DNA from: Welwitschia mirabilis
Lineage: Eukaryota; Gnetophyta; Gnetopsida; Welwitschiales
Direction: 5' to 3'
DNA: 64,000 bases
Assembly (NCBI GenBank): GCA_051453625.1
Contig: JBOZIK010000001.1
Location: 34,857,960 to 34,921,959, forward strand
The notes beneath the pieces are model-generated. The model was not told the origin of the DNA and searched no databases. It saw only the letters and a program-made list of their open reading frames with translations. Shown here in pieces: positions 36,130-47,492 of the stretch (its first letter is position 1; every line of letters begins with the position of its first letter). Position numbers and translations under genes: made by a program.

Positions 36130-37250
36130 TCCCTAGGAGATGATGTTGAGCTGAAAAACTTAAATGCCTATCCAAATTTTAGAGGAGAAGATGATGAGGA
36201 TCCCTTCAACATATTGCAAATATTCAATAATTAATCCTTATCTTAAAAAATGAAAAGAAAAAAAAAACCAGTGATAGAACATACATGGTAATATTTCCCA
36301 TGACATTAAAAGATAGAGCTAAAAATTAGCTAAAACTAATACCTCACAAAAGCTCAAAAACTTGGAAACAATTCCAAAAGAACTTCATTAAAAGATTCAT
36401 GATTGAATAAATCATGAGAAAAAGGAAAAAGGAGGTAATAAACTTTCAATAAAAACTAAATGAAGATTATTCTTTCACATATGAACATTTCTTTATAGCA
36501 ACCCACTCTAATCCAGTAAATGCTTTCTCATGAGAAGAACTATTAAGCTACTTTTATAGTGATCTAAATCCCCATACAAAACAACTTGTAGATTTATCTT
36601 ATGATGGAAACTTTATGAACCTCATGTTAGAAAATGCCTAAGCAAATTTAGAAGAACTTGTAGAGGTTAGTCAAACTTAATCAACATCAAAATAAAATCA
36701 TACTATAGGAAAAATTTTCAAAGATTTAAATAAGGTAAAATAAAAAGAGGTAGAATAACTTATAAATTTCATGACAGATTTTACAATAACCTTATAGAAG
36801 TATGCAGAAATGGTTTTACATGACAAACCCACAATCGAGAGAAATGTTGTGCCAACCTATGATTTATGTTAAGGATAATTATCACATCAATAAAAACTAT
36901 TCTCTATTATCAATATATAAAGAAAGAATATGTGAAGAAGTTTGCACTTTCGATCAAACATCTTAAAACTTCAAAAATAAAAATAAGGTATAACTAAAGT
37001 TGAATACTCATTTTTAAAATAATTCTTAACTTTTTAGAAATTGATTCGAGAACTTAAACTTCAAACCAAGCTCATCCAACTTTTAACATTCTAATGATCA
37101 ACTCACAAAATTTTTGGATAAAATGAAAAAAATACATGTAACAACAAATGCCAAACTTGATAACTTGGTAAATGTCCTTTAATAAACAATGCTAGTACAC
37201 TAAAGACCATAAGGGTCTTTGGCTATATAGCCTTTACCAAATCCCAATGA
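36129..37250 (+). pseudogene. Gypsy gag (Retrotrans_gag domain), broken
   Basis: Plus strand: LKNLNAYPNFRGEDDEDPFN near 36155-36214 is the start of the plant gypsy capsid domain (FxGLxxEDPxxHLxxF). KIELKIS and KTWKQFQKNFI near 36315-36400 correspond to KDRAKxWLxxLPxxSIxTWxxFxxxFLxKF. FTYEHFF and a DLSYDGNFMNLML block near 36475-36640 follow. About 37050-37180 gives a Lys-rich helical stretch. Frames change several times. It sits in the proper place between leader and protease. Confidence 0.8.
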
Positions 37251-37559
37251 AATGAGCAAATACTATAAGGTTGTAATACATAGTGGTTAAGAAATAGAGC
37301 CTCCTCCATATGAACCTTTAACCTCATAAATTGAATTTAAAGATGATAAAGAAGAAGAGAAAAACATTGAAAATTTAAAAAATTATAACTTCGCTTCTCT
37401 TGATAAAAAGAAAAGAAAAATTCTTTACAACAATAACCAACCATACCTTCGCTTAATGGGCTTAACAATAATTCAACTTTCAATGAACATGTTAAAGTAT
37501 CGATGAAAAATATAAGCATAAACTTACCCTTTTGGAAAATTTTAAAGTAAAATTTGGGG

Positions 37560-38150
37560 TACTCAAAATCTTGGAAGGACTTAACAACAAAAAGGTAAAA
37601 ACGAGTCATTCCTAGCAAAGTCTTTCTATCATAATTCCTTATAAATTTAGTGCTACAAAATCATCTAAATTTAAAGATCTAAGAGTAGTAATGGTGAATG
37701 TTACATTAGAGTGAGATAAAAAGATTAGAAAAGCCTTAATTAACATTAAAGCAAGTGTTAATCTAATGCCACTATATATTTGCAAGAGACTTGGTTTGAA
37801 GGATAGAATAGAGCCTACTTCAGTTATCTTAGAATTAGCAGACACTTCAATTAAGAAACCTTTAGGCATTATCAAACATTTTTTAATACAAATTAAAATG
37901 GCTTACTACCCAATAGATGTTATTATCATAGAAGTTGAATATAATAGAGGATACTCTTTACTTCTAAGATGAGCCTTTTGTGCAACAGTCCACTGCATCA
38001 TTGATACAAGAGCTAGAATAATGAAATGTCACTTTGGAAATAGCACATTTACAATTAAAGTCTTTAATGCGGCTGAAAAATATTTAGGTAATGATGAAAT
38101 GGACATTAAAGATAACATCAAACCAACTTCATTCATCCAACATCATTTAC
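37560..38150 (+). pseudogene. Gypsy aspartic protease domain, broken
   Basis: Reads KFKDLRVVMVNVTLE near 37668-37712, then, in the open piece 37766-37972, MPLYICKRLGLKDRIEPTSV, LELADTSIKKPLGIIKHFLI, MAYYPIDVIIIEVEYN and YSLLLR, ending with CTVHCIID-like residues. This is the Athila/Tat retropepsin pattern (AxVNLMPxSVxKKLGL...PTSVTLQLADRS...PxGIIEDVLV...FPVDFIVLDME...LILGRPFL). The catalytic Asp-Ser/Thr-Gly upstream has decayed to an INIKAS-like segment. It matures the capsid in active elements. Confidence 0.83.
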
Positions 38151-38164
38151 TTTAAGAAAGAGAG

Positions 38165-38368
38165 ATGAAATTTCATGAGCTTATGCTTTGTGATGATTTA
38201 CTAAAAATTAAGAATGAAGAAATTAATGATACATCTAACTTTAAAAATGAAAAAGAAATAGAACTGGAAGTTCAACTTTTAAATTTACATCTTAAGAAAG
38301 GTTATCCATTACATGAGCCAGAAATTGAAAATCATAATTTGAATTTGGATGTAAAAAAATCTTTTTAA
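38165..38368 (+). pseudogene. Tail of gag-pro ORF (no RT follows)
   Basis: An open 67-codon frame, MKFHELMLCDDLLKIKNEEI to NLNLDVKKSF, follows the protease. It is polar and acidic, like the linker before RT in related elements. After the stop at 38366-38368 no RT, RNase H or integrase motif is seen on either strand before LTR2, so the internal region seems to encode gag-pro only. Confidence 0.5.
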
Positions 38369-38370
38369 TG

Positions 38371-39804
38371 GACTAAAAAATACTTTTCTTTATGATGATC
38401 AAATAAAACTCTTATAATTAATGAAAATATTTTACTAGAGTTATCATTAATGAAAATTTGTGCTTTTATGAGGTCATGTAGATCCCTCTCTTTTTCTAAT
38501 TGATTTTACTTAAAAATAATTGCATACTTTTGATGTTTTATCAATTAGTAAACTTTTGGTTTAGACCTTATTCTTTTGAACATCTTGAGACCATCTAAAT
38601 CAATCCTTTTTTTTCCTTATTTTTTAATAAAAAGTGTTAATTAGATTTAGGATTTAAATAAAATTTACTATTTTTGATGTTTTCTTTCTAGTTTTTATAA
38701 TTCTAGTCTTTGATTTTGTTTTCAGCTTTCTAGTTTGATTTTCTATATGTATCATTCCTTCTGTCATCCCCACGATAGTTAGGATAATAATATTTATTTT
38801 TAGTTTTTTCCCTTAACTTTATGCTAAATTTTTACTTTCTATTTTTGTTTTTTGTCTCTATCGTCCTCTCTGTTTTTTAGATGATAAGTAAAACAATTGT
38901 TTATTCTTTTGTTTTTTTTAATTATTTTGAGAAAATACATTTTTATGGTTCTATTGAGATTTCTGACTTGACTACTTAAGAATTTCAAGAAGTTAATAGA
39001 TAAAGGTTGGAATTAATCAAGCAAACTGTTTAAATTTTTTCTTAGCCATTTCCTTTGGAGGTCATTATGAAATTACTTGCTCATCTTTTGAACATGACTT
39101 ATGTATTTATTTTTATAATTAGTCTTTTGACTTGGGCATTTTCTAGTGGTAAGATTGGATTCACCAAATATTAAAACATTCATATGTATATTAACTTTAG
39201 TTAAAGGAAGATGCTTTATTTTTTATGTTTTCTCAANNNNNNNNNNNNNNNNNNNNNNNNNNNNNNNNNNNNNNNNNNNNNNNNNNNNNNNNNNNNNNNN
39301 NNNNNNNNNNNNNNNNNNNNNNNNNNNNNNNNNNNNNNNNNNNNNNNNNNNNNNNNNNNNNNNNNNNNNNNNNNNNNNNNNNNNNNNNNNNNNNNNNNNN
39401 NNNNNNNNNNNNNNNNNNNNNNNNNNNNNNNNNNNNNNNNNNNNNNNNNNNNNNNNNNNNNNNNNNNNNNNNNNNNNNNNNNNNNNNNNNNNNNNNNNNN
39501 NNNNNNNNNNNNNNNNNNNNNNNNNNNNNNNNNNNNNNNNNNNNNNNNNNNNNNNNNNNNNNNNNNNNNNNNNNNNNNNNNNNNNNNNNNNNNNNNNNNN
39601 NNNNNNNNNNNNNNNNNNNNNNNNNNNNNNNNNNNNNNNNNNNNNNNNNNNNNNNNNNNNNNNNNNNNNNNNNNNNNNNNNNNNNNNNNTTTTCTCAATA
39701 ATAAACAAATCTTAGATTGTTTAAGAGTGTTATTTTCTATCTTCATCTTATGATTTCACCTTTATCTTTTGGAGTGTTTAGTCATGTGTATCTTTTTCTT
39801 CATT

Positions 39805-39869
<65 letters not shown>

Positions 39870-41127
39870 AGAGAAAGAAATAATACCATGATGTTTTATA
39901 TTAGTACTATCTCAAAAACATAGTAATCATGATGTCATACCATAATTATACTGGAGCGAATATTTCTTAGAGAAGCCTTTGATAGTGTAATATGGTATAT
40001 ATGGAAACTCCACTAGGAGGTCAGTTGGTCATGCTTCGTGAGTCCTTACTTCTCTAATGGTCATTTCTCTTTCCTAATTATGGATAATAAAGTTATAATA
40101 AACTTTGAGGATATAGGATTAGTGGTTTTTCTGATGTCATTAGAGGCATTTTGTATTTTCTAGACTCTTAGTATTTCCACATGATCATTTCATTTCTTGA
40201 GATTTTGATGTTTGTTTTGGGATGTTAGTAAGTAATCTTATTTTTAAGCATTTCTTTGATCTAATCATTTATTGTTTAAAGCATTTCTTTAGCATCATCA
40301 TAACCACTACCTCATTGCATGGAATTTTTTTTACATTTAGTTATGCATTCTTAAAACCAAGTGATGATTATGATTTCTTTCATAGGAGTTTACTAAGTTA
40401 AAATTTCAATTAGGTGGACTATATTTTATTTATATTACCTTATATCCATTATTTTTGTTTTATTTTGTAGTCTAGTTAAGTTATTTCAAAGTCATTACCA
40501 TATTTTCTTATCATTTTATGCTTTTCTTACTTAGTTTTAAATAAACCATTGATTTCTTACTTGAATAAATATTTTTATGATGTTTAGTTTTAGTTGTTTT
40601 GGAGTTAAAAATGTTGTTCTTACTTACTTTTTATGATGAAACATTGATTAGACATTGATAAAATCACTTAAATATTTTCCTTGTCCACCCTTTCTATGCT
40701 TGTCAAAATATTTCATATATCTATATTTTTAAAATCTAACATTACTTTACTTAGCTTTGCACTTTATTTCTAAGCTTGTCCAAAGTCTAATATACTGATC
40801 ATCTGCCTTCTCATTCTTATTTACTTTTTCTTGCTTTATTTTTCAATATGGGATGTATTGTGTTTTTTTTTTTTTTTGATGGGAGGAAGGTAATCCATTT
40901 CATGACTCATTTTTACAAAATTTTGAGTTATTCCAAAGATTTCATGAGATAATTTTTTTTTTTTAATTTCATACACATTATGCATTACAGGTTATTTTAT
41001 TATGTGATGTGTTTTATGAGCCTATTTTAAAATTTCTAGATTGATTATTTGTAAGAAAAATTGGCTCACAATTATGGTTTTTTACTTGGTTTTTGTCAGG
41101 GACTGATAAAGGCTAAGTGGAGGGCTA
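38371..41127 (+). other. Gypsy array 3' non-coding region
   Basis: Long T-rich region without coding pattern. It contains GTCATCCCCACGATAGTTAGGA-like palindromes at 38760-38890, a 453-base gap at 39237-39689 and the GA repeat. It is collinear with 32850-34332. The last bases, gctaagtggagggcta, form a plausible polypurine tract directly before LTR2. Confidence 0.6.
39811..39866. repeat. (GA)28 microsatellite
   Basis: Fifty-six bases of perfect GA dinucleotide. The paralogous position at 33033-33054 has only a short imperfect GA tract. Confidence 0.98.
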
Positions 41128-42189
41128 TGTTGCATTGCAAACTTGTGGTTATTTAATGGAGTTTTCTAAGATATTTTTCATAAAATTTACATAGGTTTAG
41201 GTGCAATTCTAAGAATTTTGAATAATTAATATAAGATCTTGAAAATGTGCAATTATTACCCAGATTTAATGCATTGAAGGCACATTGTAATACACAGATC
41301 TTAGAGGAATATTATTAATAGCAAAGTTAGTTTCTCCTTTGCAAAATAATTTAAGAAGATCATCTTCACCTCTGTTGTTCCTATGATAGATAAGAAGATG
41401 ATAATATTTGCTACTAATGTGGACTATTAACTCATCTACCAAGTCATCTACTAAGTCACTTGCTATAATGAGTTGTAATTCACCATGTCATCTAGACAAT
41501 AATGAGGATGACACTAACATGTAACCAACTTTGATAGTTGACCCTTGATCGTTTCGTCTATCTCTTTATTGTAAAAGAGCATGTTTTTGAAGCATCTTCT
41601 TTTGTCATTTTCTGGTAAGTTTTATTATAAATATGTCCTCCTTTGACACTCATCCTTATCTTTGTTGCAATATAAATTCTCATGATAGGAAATTTAAGGA
41701 TAAGTGATCTATCTCGAGTGTTACAGAAAGACATTCCCTTAGCGGAGGGTTGTGTATCCTTCATTGAGACCTAGCTATTTTGTAACCTAGATGTTATTAC
41801 TCTTAATATAAACTCTGTTTTTCTGATTACATATTAGTTTATCAGATGATCCTTATGATTTATGTTATCCTTAATCTGGTGATAATTTCTTAAGTTATAT
41901 AGATCATCAAGGGTAGCCTTTATTATATTGATTCTGCATTGCATTTAGATTAGATTGCACTTTGTATTTGCATTGCATCTTTTATTCTCTACATTGTTAT
42001 TTAATTCTGGTTCCCATTTATTTTATGAAAATCAATCCAAGTCTCATCTCATAGTCTTTAATGAGAATATGACACTTGGATTAACTCCCATCCATACTAG
42101 TGTATTGTATTATGTGAGAAATCTATTTTATTTTATAAATGATTAAATCCTTTCGAATATAAACACTTACACTAATACAAACCATAATA
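41128..42189 (+). repeat. Gypsy array LTR2
   Basis: Starts TGTTGCATTGCAAACTTGTG. Collinear with LTR1 to ...aaaccataata. The following bases, cttagccttttgacatg, only weakly resemble a primer site. Preceded by a polypurine-like tract, it serves as 3' LTR for the gag-pro element 34333-42189. Confidence 0.78.
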
Positions 42190-42719
42190 CTTAGCCTTTT
42201 GACATGTAGTTTCCATGTTTATTATTTAGTTTTTTGAGCTATTTAATTAGGAACCTATGAATCTAATTTTTCATGTATTTAAAAGTTATAATGAATTATA
42301 CATTTTACAAGATAAAATCAATATTTTAACATTAACACTTATTTTCTTACCAATCACAAATCAAAATGTAGTAGTCCTTTAGGGTAAATTGATCAGTATG
42401 ACATGTTGTACATTTTTAGTGGGTTATAATTTTCATTTAATTATTTTAATTTTTTACCTTATGTGAGGACCACCTAAAATACATTTTTTATACTTTTCAT
42501 GTATTTCACATTCTTTTCACATGACTAGGTAATACAAAATGTATTAACACTTTTGAGGGGGAATAGGATATATTTTCATTTTTTTCACATTTTTAATTGA
42601 TTTTTTGGGATCATTTGAAGAATGCACATGACATATTTTAGTTATGTACTCCCAATCTTATGTGACTTATTGAGCATTGATGATTGAGTAAACTACATAC
42701 ATGTAGAGATAAATAGATT
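42190..42719 (+). other. A+T-rich region without gene
   Basis: No coding pattern. A purine run, tttgagggggaataggatat near 42551, resembles a polypurine tract but no LTR start follows it. Confidence 0.4.
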
Positions 42720-43985
42720 AAGATTAAGTTTAAAGCTACTGAGCATGAGATGGACCCATTAATATCACCAAAGGTGGAGTGTGTAGAGCCGATGCATCTC
42801 TCACCTCAACATGTAAGGTCTCTTACCATTCATACTACTTCTATCTATGTTGAGAGATATTTTATGGATTTTATGATCCAATTAGAGCTACAGGTAGATT
42901 AGAAGTTCATAAATTTATAGCTCTAGGGAATTCTAGATGTGCATGGAGCATATTACATTTTATAGATTGAGGAGTTTTACAACATCATGCACATGGAGTG
43001 TCATCTAGATTCTTGTGGACACCTTGTAGATATGATTGTAGCCACAATTTGAGATCATGAGATTGTATTCCTCCTAGGCCATGTTGCGATAGTAAGAGAT
43101 CTTGGTGGTATTGCAAGTGTTCACATACATTTTACTAGTGGGTTAGAGGAGCATTGTACATATGGTATGGCATTAGATATACTAGCAGACTTGACTTTAA
43201 ATAAGTGAGGAGTTTCGATGACATAGTTAACTCCTACTTATCAGATTTTACATAGAGGATTGATTCACAGCATTAGGTCATCCTTTCATGATAGTCATGC
43301 TATGGTGACTCATCTATATATCTTAGCAGTCCTTAGGTAGGATGAGTAGATGGACTTATCCATATTTATATGGAGAAGACTCAGGACTAGGATAGAGGCA
43401 TGACAATTACAGACTTTAGGAAATTCATGCCTCCTCTTATTCATGTTTAGATACTTCAAGATACTAGAGCCTATGGATGAGCAGTGACTCATACACATAT
43501 AAACTTTAGATCATCACTTAGAGAACATGGCCATATAGGTGCTAGGAGAGGCAGATAGATCTCAGGATTAGAAGCGTATGGTTCACACTTCACTAGAGCA
43601 AATTCAGGACCTTCTGACAGAGGCCACTAAGACCATCATAGGTTTTATTAACTGAGGTATTTTAATAGTTAAGTAAGGATCTAGACAATTAATCAGAGAT
43701 ATAAATAGTTAAGAGGAGAGTTCAGCACACTAAATAATAGCTTATGGATATGCAACAGCATGCCTTACAAATTAAGCATAATGTAATGGTAGATATCCCA
43801 GAGACAGTACACGTGTAATAAGACAAGATAGCACAGACCATTATAACATTATTAAATCATCATTTCCCTATCTAGTCTGAGCATCCTTCTTCTTTTCCTC
43901 CTATACTTAAGCCTGCCACACACTAGACGTTCATCATGATATGATGAGGGAGTGATTTTTTATTGTATTTTTATATCTTCTTCTC
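42720..43985 (+). pseudogene. Unidentified element ORF, copy 1 (env-position type)
   Basis: Plus-strand sequence with higher GC and protein-like composition: TEHEMDPLISPKVECVEPMH near 42737-42796, EFYNIMHMECHLDSCGHLVD near 42970-43030, SFHDSHAMVTHLYILAVLR near 43280-43336, RLRTRIEA and LQTLGNSCLLLFMFRYFKIL near 43376-43460, and LEQIQDLLTEATKTIIGFIN near 43590-43650. The SFHD...HLYxLAVL and following segment recall the plant transposon-protein region that occupies the env position in Athila/Tat and SIRE elements. I do not claim homology. A purine-rich tgatgagggagtgatt near 43942 follows the coding part. Confidence 0.45.
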
Positions 43986-44104
43986 CATATATTATATCAA
44001 ACTCNNNNNNNNNNNNNNNNNNNNNNNNNNNNNNNNNNNNNNNNNNNNNNNNNNNNNNNNNNNNNNNNNNNNNNNNNNNNNNNNNNNNNNNNNNNNNNNN
44101 NNNN

Positions 44105-44850
44105 CATAGAGGAATAATTCATAACATTAGCCCATCCTTTCATGATAGTCATGTCATAGTGGCTCATTTATAGGTTTTGACAACATTTAGGCAGGATGAG
44201 TAGATGGACTTACCCATGTTTATATAGAGGAGACTCAGGTCCATGCTAAAGGCATGATAGTTGTAGACTTTAGGAAATTCATGCCTCCTCTCAGTCATGT
44301 TTAGATGCTTTGAGATACCAGATCCCATGGATGAGCAGTAGCTTGCACACATACAGATTTCATCTTGCTACTTATAATACATGGATATTCAGGTANNNNN
44401 NNNNNNNNNNNNNNNNNNNNNNNNNNNNNNNNNNNNNNNNNNNNNTTAGAGTAGATTCAAGCCCTCCTGGCAGAGATCACTGAGACATCAGAGGTTTCAT
44501 TATTCAAGGTATCTTAATACTTGAGTAGAGGATCCAAAAAATTAAGTAGAGGATCTAATATGTCAACACATCCTATCTATTGAGTAGAGTGTAATAGTCA
44601 ACCTTCATAGGTAGTTTGAGTATAGGGAGATGAGATTATACATTCTATCTCAACATTATTGGACCTTTATTTTTCTGTAGACTTTGAGCATTCTCCCTCT
44701 TCTCTTCCTAACTTGAGTCTATCATCCATCTAATTTTTATCATTAGATGACAAGGGAAGTGATTTATTTATATTATATTTTGTATCTTTCCCTGTATATA
44801 TATTATACAAAAAACTCATGATAATACATATATATTACTTTGAGTTTTAA
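44105..44850 (+). pseudogene. Unidentified element ORF, copy 2 (tandem duplicate of 43251 onward)
   Basis: Begins after a gap at catagaggaataattcataa and follows 43251 onward base for base with scattered differences: cctttcatgatagtcatg, ttaggaaattcatgcctcct, ggatgagcagt. A gap at 44396-44445 and a diverged tail ending in gatgacaagggaagtgattt (about 44746-44765) follow. Offset 854 bases. It is truncated at its 5' end relative to copy 1. Confidence 0.7.
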
Positions 44851-45290
44851 CATGATGTACATTTCTTTGTATTTCATACATATTTACCATTTTTTCACTT
44901 CATGATGAGGATCATTTATATTTCCTGTAATCATTTTTTTTATCTACTATATATTTTAGTAGAGGGGCTATTGATTATTAGTGTATGTAATGATTATCTT
45001 TTTAAAAATTTTTGTCATAGGTTTCTATTTTTTAATAACATTTTTTTAGCTTGTCATCCCCTATATCATCTAGATGATAACCTAGACGATAGTACGGCTA
45101 GTGCACTACACAGATGAATTGTTTAGTTATCCTTTTTTTCGATAATCTAGTTTGCATCTCTGAGATTTCTCAAATTCTTTCTGAGATTATTTTACAATGC
45201 TTTAGTTAGTTTTATTAATAGTTAAGTTGGCTCATAATCATGATTATCTACCTAGTTTTATCAAAGATTGACAAGGCTAAGTAAAGGGTT

Positions 45291-46537
45291 AAGTTATTTT
45301 ACCAACTTGTATGTATTTAATAGGATATTTTGAGTAGTTTTGTAGGACATTAAACAGGTTTATACTGAATTTGAATGATAATGGAGAGCTAAGACAAATG
45401 ACATAAAAACATTCAATCTTCATTACATTTTACAACATTCGAGGCAATGTATAATAGTTCCTTTTTGAAGTAAAAATTCTACAAATAATAAGGCTAATGT
45501 GATGCATGAAGAACTGTACAAGATCCTATCATCCACCTTATTGTCTGAATGAATGTATGGATGATAAAATATTTAAGCAAAGAAAGATATTGACTAAAAT
45601 CAATCTAGCAGCTACTGTGAAATTCTTATGAGGTAGCCTTGTCTCTTATATCATTCAGATGACTAACAAGATGATACTAGAAGTAGATGCTTCACCAAAC
45701 TTTAGCCATTTATCTCATAATTCTTATGTAGTTATTAGGGTTATCCTCACACCTTTTAGTTTTTTCCATTTATAAAGTCTATTTTGAAAATAAATATCTT
45801 CTTCACCCTCAAATCCATTCTATCATTGTTTATACTATACATTCTTATGGTAGGAGATCAAAGAAATAGAGATTCATACATTATTATTACAAAAAGATGT
45901 ATTCCTTAGTATGGGGCTATGCATCCTTCATTAAGGTACTGCTACTTTGGAATACAAATGTTGTTCGATTCTAATTCAAAACTCATCTTTTATTTTTATA
46001 TCTTTATTTTGTGTATGTCTCTTATGATTTATATTAATTCTAATTTTATAATAGATTCTTTAATGATATAGATCATAAGGGCAACCTTTATTAAGGTTGA
46101 CATTATTAGTTTAGGTGCATCATATTTTCTCTTCTAGATTAACTTTTTATTGTTTTTATATTATGTTCGATGTACTTGATTGCTTAGGTTGTTCTTGATC
46201 TAGTAATGACATTTTCTAATTAATCTAGGTTATACACGGTTGATCTCTATGAAAGGTTGATTTAGTACTTGGACAGAAGTTGCAATTAGTTTAGATTTGC
46301 ATTTTATTTATAAAAGTTCATTTGCATTATTATTTCTACATTGTTATTTATTTTTACTATAAGGATATCACTCTAGAAATCAATTCTCTTTCTTCTCATC
46401 TATGCCTTTAACAAGAATATGACATTTAGATCACTTCCATCTATATTAGTGTATTGTGTTATAAAAATTATCTATTTATCTATGAATGACATGATCTACT
46501 TAAGAACATAATATTTTCACAAAGACACATTACAATA
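45291..46537 (+). repeat. Gypsy array LTR3
   Basis: Starts near AGTTATTTTACCAACTTGTA, preceded by gacaaggctaagtaaagggt, matching the polypurine-type sequence before LTR2. Shares gtaggacatt, tatgcatccttcattaag, gatatagatcataagggcaa and gacacattacaata with LTR1 and LTR2, but is the most diverged. Confidence 0.72.
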
Positions 46538-46556
46538 CTACATTATTACTAAGAGG
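46538..46556 (+). other. Degenerate primer binding site after LTR3
   Basis: CTACATTATTACTAAGAGG fits GGCGCCATTGCTAGGAGG with transitions and sits immediately after the LTR end. Confidence 0.5.
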
Positions 46557-47470
46557 AAATTCAAAATAATTTTGGATTTCATGTTAAGTATAATGTTATC
46601 TTTTGAATTAAATGTTCCTATTATGATTGGTACATTAGGAGAAGCTACTTATTCTTTTGAATTGAATTCAACATTGATGAAGAAGAAATAAAATTATTTA
46701 CTTCCATTCTATTATTTTCACAGTCTTCTTTTAAAAAAAAATTGGTTCTGAAATAACAAAAGTATAAAAATATTATTTTTCAATTCTTTGAATTTATGTA
46801 CATAGGGTGTGTGTATCTAGATTTTGTTTATAGTTGAATAAGCCTCTTCTAATAATTTTCTTAATTAAGATTCAGCTTTCTAATATTTCATCCTTTTATC
46901 AAAATTTATCTTATCTCTACATAATTAGAAAAATGCTTGTAAAAACATCATCTTGCTCATTATCCAAATGATATTACTAGATTACTAATAGGTATGTTTT
47001 GTGAAAAACTAAAAAATAGAACTAGGGGGAAAAATTAAAACAAAAGTACAAATGGAGTATTATCAACTTTGTCATCTAGACAATGGTTGAAATGATAATA
47101 ATAAAAATAAAAATAAAAAACCTAAATTTTTTGCAAAAAAATGAGAAATCTTCAGTATGAACTATTATCCTACTAAGTCATCTAAACAACCTAAGGAACA
47201 ATATCAAAATTCTTATGCTACCAAAAGTTAAAAGTAGAAAACCCTAGTTGACAGAAAAAGAAAAACCTTGTTACAAGTTATTATGTGCCTTTATCATCTA
47301 AATGATAAAGGGGATGATATAGCATTATTTATGATACAGAAATAAAAAAATGTGACAAGAAAAATTACAAAACCTAGAGTAAAAAAATAGCTCTACCTCA
47401 AATGAATAACCTGAATTAAAATCTAAGGCATGTATTTGTGGTAATGATAATCCTCTAGCTTCTTATAGCC
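46557..47470. other. Two facing gypsy leaders (head-to-head)
   Basis: Lies between plus-strand LTR3 (primer site on its right) and minus-strand LTR4 (primer site on its left). TCATCTAGAcAATG/ATCATTTAGATGAT-type near-palindromes occur at about 46960, 47080, 47180 and 47290, as in the leader at 35387-35760. No coding. Confidence 0.5.
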
Positions 47471-47492
47471 TTCCCTAGAAATAGAGTCAAAA
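47471..47492 (-). other. Primer binding site of LTR4 (Asp-tRNA type)
   Basis: Minus strand TTTTGACTCTATTTCTAGGG followed by AAGGCTAT, the same continuation as after the primer site at 35369 (aaaggctat). Confidence 0.65.

Noticed and set aside
37337-37875. Minus-strand ORFs of 93 and 78 codons
   Set aside because: They are antisense shadows of the plus-strand gag-pro remnant.
42540-42575. Polypurine tract gagggggaatagg
   Set aside because: Nothing downstream looks like an LTR start, so it is left as a purine run only.
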